Source: Aradus depressus (Eukaryota > Arthropoda > Insecta > Hemiptera > Aradidae). Taken from it: a DNA stretch of 64,000 nt. The stretch covers positions 33,850,045 through 33,914,044 of the forward strand of contig OY759221.1 in assembly GCA_963662175.1 (NCBI GenBank), in the 5' to 3' direction. The position numbers and the translations under genes were made by a program. Of the stretch, positions 59,269 to 64,000 are shown one piece after another (position 1 is the first letter of the stretch; the number at the start of each line of letters is the position of its first letter). Under the pieces are notes generated by a model, which ran no database searches, had not been told where the DNA came from, and worked only from the letters and a program-made list of their open reading frames with translations.

Positions 59269-59640
59269 TAGGTTAGCTGAACGCCATACTTCCAGATAGG
59301 TCTGATAACGATAGTGTCACTCCTAATCGTCGTTTTATGGCACTGGGTCCAAAAAACTCCACAGAAATTCTTCAGTACAGTTACTATGAAAAATCCAATT
59401 TCTTGTGTGGTATGATGAAAATCTAGTGTTTGTAAGATCAATTGTGTCAATTTCCTTAATCTTAAACAACCACATACCATCAGTTATCAAATCAAAAAAA
59501 TTGGAACCATATTGAAATTGAAAAGGGGAGTGCCCCCAAATTTTCTGTTGGGATAGGCCAAGAGGGGAATAGACAAATGAAACTATTGTCTTGTTGATCC
59601 AGTTTAACACAATGGAAAAAGGTCATCTGAAGACTCTTTG
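59268..59640 (-). mobile_element. LINE RT C-terminal remnant
   Basis: Two overlapping frames with a frameshift. The downstream frame ends TTIRSDTIVIRPIWKYGVQL, the IKPIWTYGIQLWG block after RT of jockey-like LINEs. Decayed. Confidence 0.6.
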
Positions 59641-59921
59641 AACAGAATATAATAAGAGCAATGTTCAAAGAATGAGATTCATTAAGTACGTAATATATAT
59701 AAATAATAAAATAACTTAAAGAGGATAATAAACTAAAATAAATGTGTATATAAAAAAATAAAGAGGAAAAGAAGGTAAAGTAAAAATATAAGTAAGGGGA
59801 GGATTGCCCAGACGGTTTGAAATAATATCAATTAAAGAAAAATAAATAATAAAATAAATGAATATATGTACATAAATAAATAAAAGTCGGTGATTCATTA
59901 AGTTATTACATAGAAAAAAAA

Positions 59922-60146
59922 ACCTTGAGCATGTCGTCAATCGGATGGGACATAAAGCGATGGTCTTAAGCCTGTACGATGTCAGGTACTCGTTACCATA
60001 TTCTAGATAATTAAACCTAATTTTTCCTGTTCAGGAAAAAATCAGGACTCCCAGTGGGGCTCATGTCCGTCAGAGCGACGAAAGAGCGTTCTGGTAGTAG
60101 GCAATATGACCTCATAGTTAAAGCCGGGCATGAGTCAGTAAAAAAA
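59922..60146 (+). mobile_element. SINE copy, head missing
   Basis: Body from CTTGAGCATGTCGTC to CCGGGCATGAGTC. Confidence 0.8.
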
Positions 60147-60270
60147 CTAACAAAAATGGCCTTTTCAAGTTTATGTACTTATTTTACAGTTTTTGTCAAT
60201 TTTGATACTAGTGAATCGGTAGAAAAACATAAATTTTATGTAAAACTCGATATCTATCTTATTTATGAAA

Positions 60271-60600
60271 GCGACCGTAGCTCAGTGATATGCATACTTG
60301 CTTAATGAGCTCAAGATCGCGGATTTGAAACCCGGCCGAGGACCTTAAGTTTATTTTATCTGGGAGGTAAAAAAAAAAACTTAAGCATGCCGTCCTTCGG
60401 ATGCGACGTTAAGCGATGGTCCCAAGCCTGTACGATATCAGATATGACCCCTACTCTAGGTGAATAAAAATTTAGGGTATGCAAAATATAGAACTCTTGC
60501 ATAGTAGAGTCTGGCTCATGTCTACCAGTGACGAAAGCTATCTGGTAGTAGGCGATATGACCTTGTAGTTAAAGCCCGGACATGAGTCATAATAACTATC
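60271..60600 (+). mobile_element. tRNA-derived SINE, full copy
   Basis: The head GACCGTAGCTCAGTGATATG retains a good A box; the B box is mutated (GGATTTGAAACCC). The body is full, with a short deletion in the CGAAAGAGCGCTCTGG block. Confidence 0.87.
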
Positions 60601-60827
60601 CTATTTCTCACAGATTACATAACTTCCCTTACACTATAAATAGCAAAGGAAAATACATGAAAAAAAAGCACCGAGATGAATCATAGGAGCTAAACAAACT
60701 GGCCTTGGGTAGATATTTCAAAAAGTTGATTGCATTGTCTAATCATGGATCCTTGGATTAATGTCAACTTGACAAAACATAGATATAGATAAAATATAGT
60801 TTATTTAGTGACCTTTTTAACAATCAG

Positions 60828-60918
60828 TCCAAATGCATATGGTTATTTTGCTGCAACAATCTTACCATTTGTCTTAACTATTTTCTGGACCATTAACTTG
60901 ATTTACGGTCACAAATGA
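60828..60918 (+). CDS. Candidate terminal exon with a membrane segment
   Basis: After an acceptor-like TTTTTAACAATCAG, the frame reads PNAYGYFAATILPFVLTIFW and TINLIYGHK before TGA. That is one hydrophobic helix of about 20 residues and a short basic tail. It could be the end of a small membrane protein or chance in AT-rich DNA. The frame is also open further upstream, to about 60795. Confidence 0.25.
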
Positions 60919-61004
60919 GAGAGGAGAGAAAAAAATGATGTCTTGACTATTAGGCTCAGCAAAAACAGAACGTAAATAAATATCTCTTTCTGGAGATGTC
61001 AAGA

Positions 61005-61480
61005 AAAGAAGGAGTTTCTCAGAGTATTTTTACCATTTCGCCAATTTGGGCCAGCTGCTCCACCTTGACTACCAAGAGCATATTCAGCCAGATAATATTT
61101 TTTAATAAAGGATGTACGAAAAAAATGTCATCAGTACATTCGTCCCCAGCGCGAATTAATCACTTATGTTTTCGCACTAAACCCAATCGTTTTGGCAAAA
61201 AATGAATATTTGATCTACACGGGGACTTCTGAAACCTCTATTAAATTTCATGTTGAACCATACATTGCATCAAGAGTTTTTAGGGTTTTGTGAGTTAGAC
61301 CCCGTCCTTTGATTCTTCATTACATCGGCAGTTATTAGGAACAAAACGAAAAAAAAAACCTCTTCCTGGAGGTCAGGATAAAAAGGAGTTTATGAGAGTT
61401 TTTTTAATCATTTAGCCAATTTGGGCCAGCTAGGCTCCACCTTGACTACCAAGAACATTCAGTCAAGTAAATTTTTGAAT
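61005..61480. repeat. Dispersed direct repeat, two copies
   Basis: About 61005-61110 and 61368-61480 share GCCAATTTGGGCCAGCT and CTCCACCTTGACTACCAAGA with moderate divergence. Confidence 0.7.
61126..61345 (+). mobile_element. TACTTCCCCAG-family repeat, partial
   Basis: TACATTCGTCCCCAGCGCGA and TTACATCGGCAGTTATTAGG. A second fragment follows at 61482-61612 and a right-end fragment at 62096-62149 (TATAGCTGGCGAAGTAA). Confidence 0.6.
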
Positions 61481-61631
61481 AAAGCATTCTTCCCGAGCGC
61501 AAATTATTCAATTAAGTTTTCGCTCTCCCTCTAAAACCAATCATTTTGGTAAGAAATTAATGGTTGATTTATTCAGGGACATCTGAATCCTCAGACTAAA
61601 TTTCTAAAAGCAGAATTGTAACATTTTTCAG

Positions 61632-61955
61632 TTTCCTTCGACACATTTATCAACAGCCTGAGAGGAGACTTGAGTCCAAGCTTAGGCTGGTCTGGTTAAG
61701 GTCAGACGACAAAACGACAGCCCTGACTGACATAAGACAGAACTATGAAGTAGAGAGATATGACCGGAAACCAACCAACATAATGGGGGTGTTACTATTT
61801 GAAACATTATCGTCCTCAAGTAACATTATCATTCATATAAATACAAAATGGTTACTGGTTTTTCATCTCAAGCCGTTATCCCGAGGCTGTTTAATGTTAG
61901 TCCAAGCTCCCATGGCAATAAAAAGGTACCCCATCAAACACCTCAAATTTGAAAG
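61632..61955 (+). CDS. Candidate internal exon, 108 open codons, unidentified
   Basis: A strong acceptor (TGTAACATTTTTCAG) opens 108 codons without a stop, closed by a donor AAAG/GTGAAA two bases before the first in-frame stop. The first half looks protein-like (YQQPERRLESKLRLVWLRSD); the second half less so. It is a symmetric exon (phase 2 to 2). No family recognised, and it sits between decayed repeat copies, so a transposon remnant is possible. Confidence 0.25.
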
Positions 61956-62409
61956 GTGAAAATGCTTGTAAAAAACATGTTACGCCCGCCAGACTAGTAA
62001 AAATGTGTTAATATAATCTATATAATGTATCGTTTTTGAAAATTTGTCTGGCTGACAATTTTTGTTAATTAACATCTAACAGACCTTTTCTTATAAAATG
62101 TTTGACCGATTACATAACTTCTCCTATACTTTGTATAGCTGGCGAAGTAACAAAGAAAATAAACTTTTGGAGAATTTACCATGAGACCCGGGATTTAGTT
62201 TGCATAGTGTATTTGTATATATAGTGAGGGTCAAATCGGTGAATAGAATCGAAGAAAAATAGGACTGAATAGAATATAGAACAAAGAGAAGGCTGATGGA
62301 GGAGCGATAAAAGTAGACAGAGACAGGTGGTGCTGTTTACGTCAGATGTCCTCCCGAAACAAGCTATACAGGCGGTCTGCTGGTAATAGGAGGAACTCGG
62401 GGCAGAGAG

Positions 62410-62623
62410 CAGCCTGTCTTCGTCATGAAAGGAAATCACCCTTCACCCTCAGCCTCATCCTGGTCAAAATACCCATCTCAATAATAAAGTCACAGACATC
62501 CAACTACTGAGTCTAGCAGCCTGTCTTCGTCATGAAAGGAAATCACCCTTCACCCTCAGCTTCGTCCTGGTCAAAATACCCATCTCAATATTATAGTCAC
62601 AGACATCCAACTACTGAGTCTAG
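62410..62623. repeat. 107-bp tandem duplication
   Basis: Copies 62410-62516 and 62517-62623, starting CAGCCTGTCTTCGTCATGAA, with only a few differences. Confidence 0.9.
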
Positions 62624-62627
62624 CATT

Positions 62628-62810
62628 TTAAATTTTTTTGGCTGATCCCCATATCTCGATATCGTAAGCTAAGATGGGCTTTAGTATAGTATTGTATATG
62701 TGAAAATTGTTCTCAATTGATAATATCGATCGTCGTCCGATGTTTGATTTCAGTCTTTTGAATATCGAACAGTGGCGATTGTAGGAATGGACTTGGTTGT
62801 TGGAGGACAA
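62628..62810 (-). mobile_element. LINE RT C-terminal remnant
   Basis: Open frame with RSILSIENNFHIYNTILKPI and YDIEIWGSAKK, the same conserved block as in jockey-type LINEs (SxxNKLxIYxxIxKPIxTYGxEIWG). Truncated on both sides. Confidence 0.7.
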
Positions 62811-62936
62811 GTGTTAGGGAATTGAGAGTGAATGTGGTTTCCAGAGATTGGTCTCTAATAAATTTTATTTTCCATTTGTTGGCTCAAACTTTTGGTTAGT
62901 GTGTATGTATTCGTGTGTTGATGAGATATTTATTGT

Positions 62937-63056
62937 GTGTGACTCAAGGCCGGGAGTTAACTAAGAGGTCATATCCCCGACTACCAGAGCGCTCTTTCGT
63001 CGCTCTGATAAGACTCCCGACTCTACTGTATGAGTCTTAAATGTTGCCTACCGTTC
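62937..63056 (-). mobile_element. SINE fragment
   Basis: Reverse 3' third (GCCGGGAGTTAACTAAGAGG, CAGAGCGCTCTTTCGTCGCT). Confidence 0.75.
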
Positions 63057-63421
63057 GTTTTTTATATCTTTAATACTTTTTATATCGGTAACAGTAAAAA
63101 TATATTTTTGTAAATGAATACATGAAAATAATAAGAAAACAAAGTTATAACCTACAAACAGTAGTACAGCTGTGGCAATACCAGTGTTGCAAGGCCATTA
63201 TTTTGAAAATCCCTTTCGAGTAAAGACCATAATGTGTCACTTCTTTAAATAGGTTTACACAAGAAGTTGAGCGTCATGGGTACAATAGCTCAGACATGCT
63301 ATTGTGTACTCTCTCGCGTTGAACAACAGTACCACATCGAGTACAGTACCTTCTCTGAATAGAAGATAGGTTCATTAGCAGTTCGCTTTGGGCAACCTAA
63401 ATACCCTTAACAAACATTAGG

Positions 63422-63836
63422 TGTCGATGAATCACCAGCAATGTATTTCCCCAGAACGAATTAATCAATTAACTTTTTGCCCCCCCCCCCCCCCCCCCTC
63501 CAAAAACTAAATCCTCATACTAAATTTGGTGTCGAAAAATTCATTACATCGGTAGTTATTATGATTTTGGAACTAAGCCCCCTCCCCTTCAGCCGATATC
63601 GTTGAAATTTTACAGGTTATGTCCTTATGGGGTTTTAAATTCACATATAAAATTTTGTGTCGATACATTCATTCTATCCGGAGTTATCGTGTTCACAGAC
63701 ACACAGATTTTTTTTTTTCTTATTTGTTGTTTTCTTAAGCAAGGGTCGGAAAAAATAAAATTCCGTTGAAAAATCAGCATCGAATTTTTGACTGATTACA
63801 TAACTACCTCTATACTTCGTATAGCTGAAGAAGTAA
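63422..63836 (+). mobile_element. TACTTCCCCAG-family repeat with poly-C tract
   Basis: ATGTATTTCCCCAGAACGAA at the left, CGTATAGCTGAAGAAGTAA at the right. A 19-C run at 63480-63498 replaces the usual CGCTCCCCCTCC. Confidence 0.72.
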
Positions 63837-64000
63837 TACACTTCATTAAACATATTTCTCTTAAGAATTAAAATTCATATAGTTCTAGTTAATAGGATAT
63901 AATAGGCTGCGCAATAAAAAAGTGTATGGAAGAGTGGAGAGCAAGAAAGCCAAACTTGACAGCGGGGGGTCGGAAAGAATGCAAACTAATATAGGATATA

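Overview
The window is repeat-rich, AT-rich eukaryotic nuclear DNA from an arthropod, most likely an insect. Genes have many short exons with GT/AG borders, a CCTAA-type simple repeat (the insect telomere unit) tails some SINE copies, and insect-type LINE, Ty3/gypsy and pogo-like remnants abound. A hemipteran is my guess from genome style only. I see no bacterial genes, CRISPR array or intact rRNA/tRNA gene.

Genes: (1) 1154-1390 (+) is the last exon of a p24 cargo-receptor gene (TMED7/TMED3 type). (2) 7731-36551 (-) is an Apc (adenomatous polyposis coli) gene. I assembled 31 exons whose splice phases chain without a break into 1,530 codons: ARM repeats, 15-residue beta-catenin repeats, 20-residue repeats, three divergent SAMP/Axin-binding motifs and a basic C-terminal region. 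The exon with its start codon was not found. (3) 45363-46925 (-) is a complete, uninterrupted RUNDC1-like gene (520 residues), on the same strand upstream of Apc. (4) 49812-56660 (-) may be the 3' end of an unidentified gene (three phase-compatible exons). Plus-strand candidates lie at 50297-50494, 60828-60918 and 61632-61955.

Mobile DNA: a 2.45 kb CsRn1-like Ty3/gypsy element (37144-39590) has almost identical LTRs, a 4-bp target duplication, a tRNA-Trp primer site, an intact gag frame and a large internal pol deletion. A tRNA-derived SINE family has about 16 copies in both orientations. A second family of about 20 copies has TACTTCCCCAG-like inverted ends. There are jockey-like and other LINE 3' fragments, TIR elements (2020-2285, 3473-4275, 9300-9676, 16225-16651), foldback elements (35755-35994, 52242-52713, 54563-54735), minisatellites and tandem duplications.

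Functional links: Apc (Wnt/beta-catenin destruction complex and cytoskeleton), RUNDC1 (RUN-domain protein) and the p24 receptor (ER-Golgi traffic) are unrelated housekeeping or developmental genes that are merely neighbours. Apc and the p24 gene are convergent. Exons were identified by reading from memory of the protein families, without alignment or transcript data.
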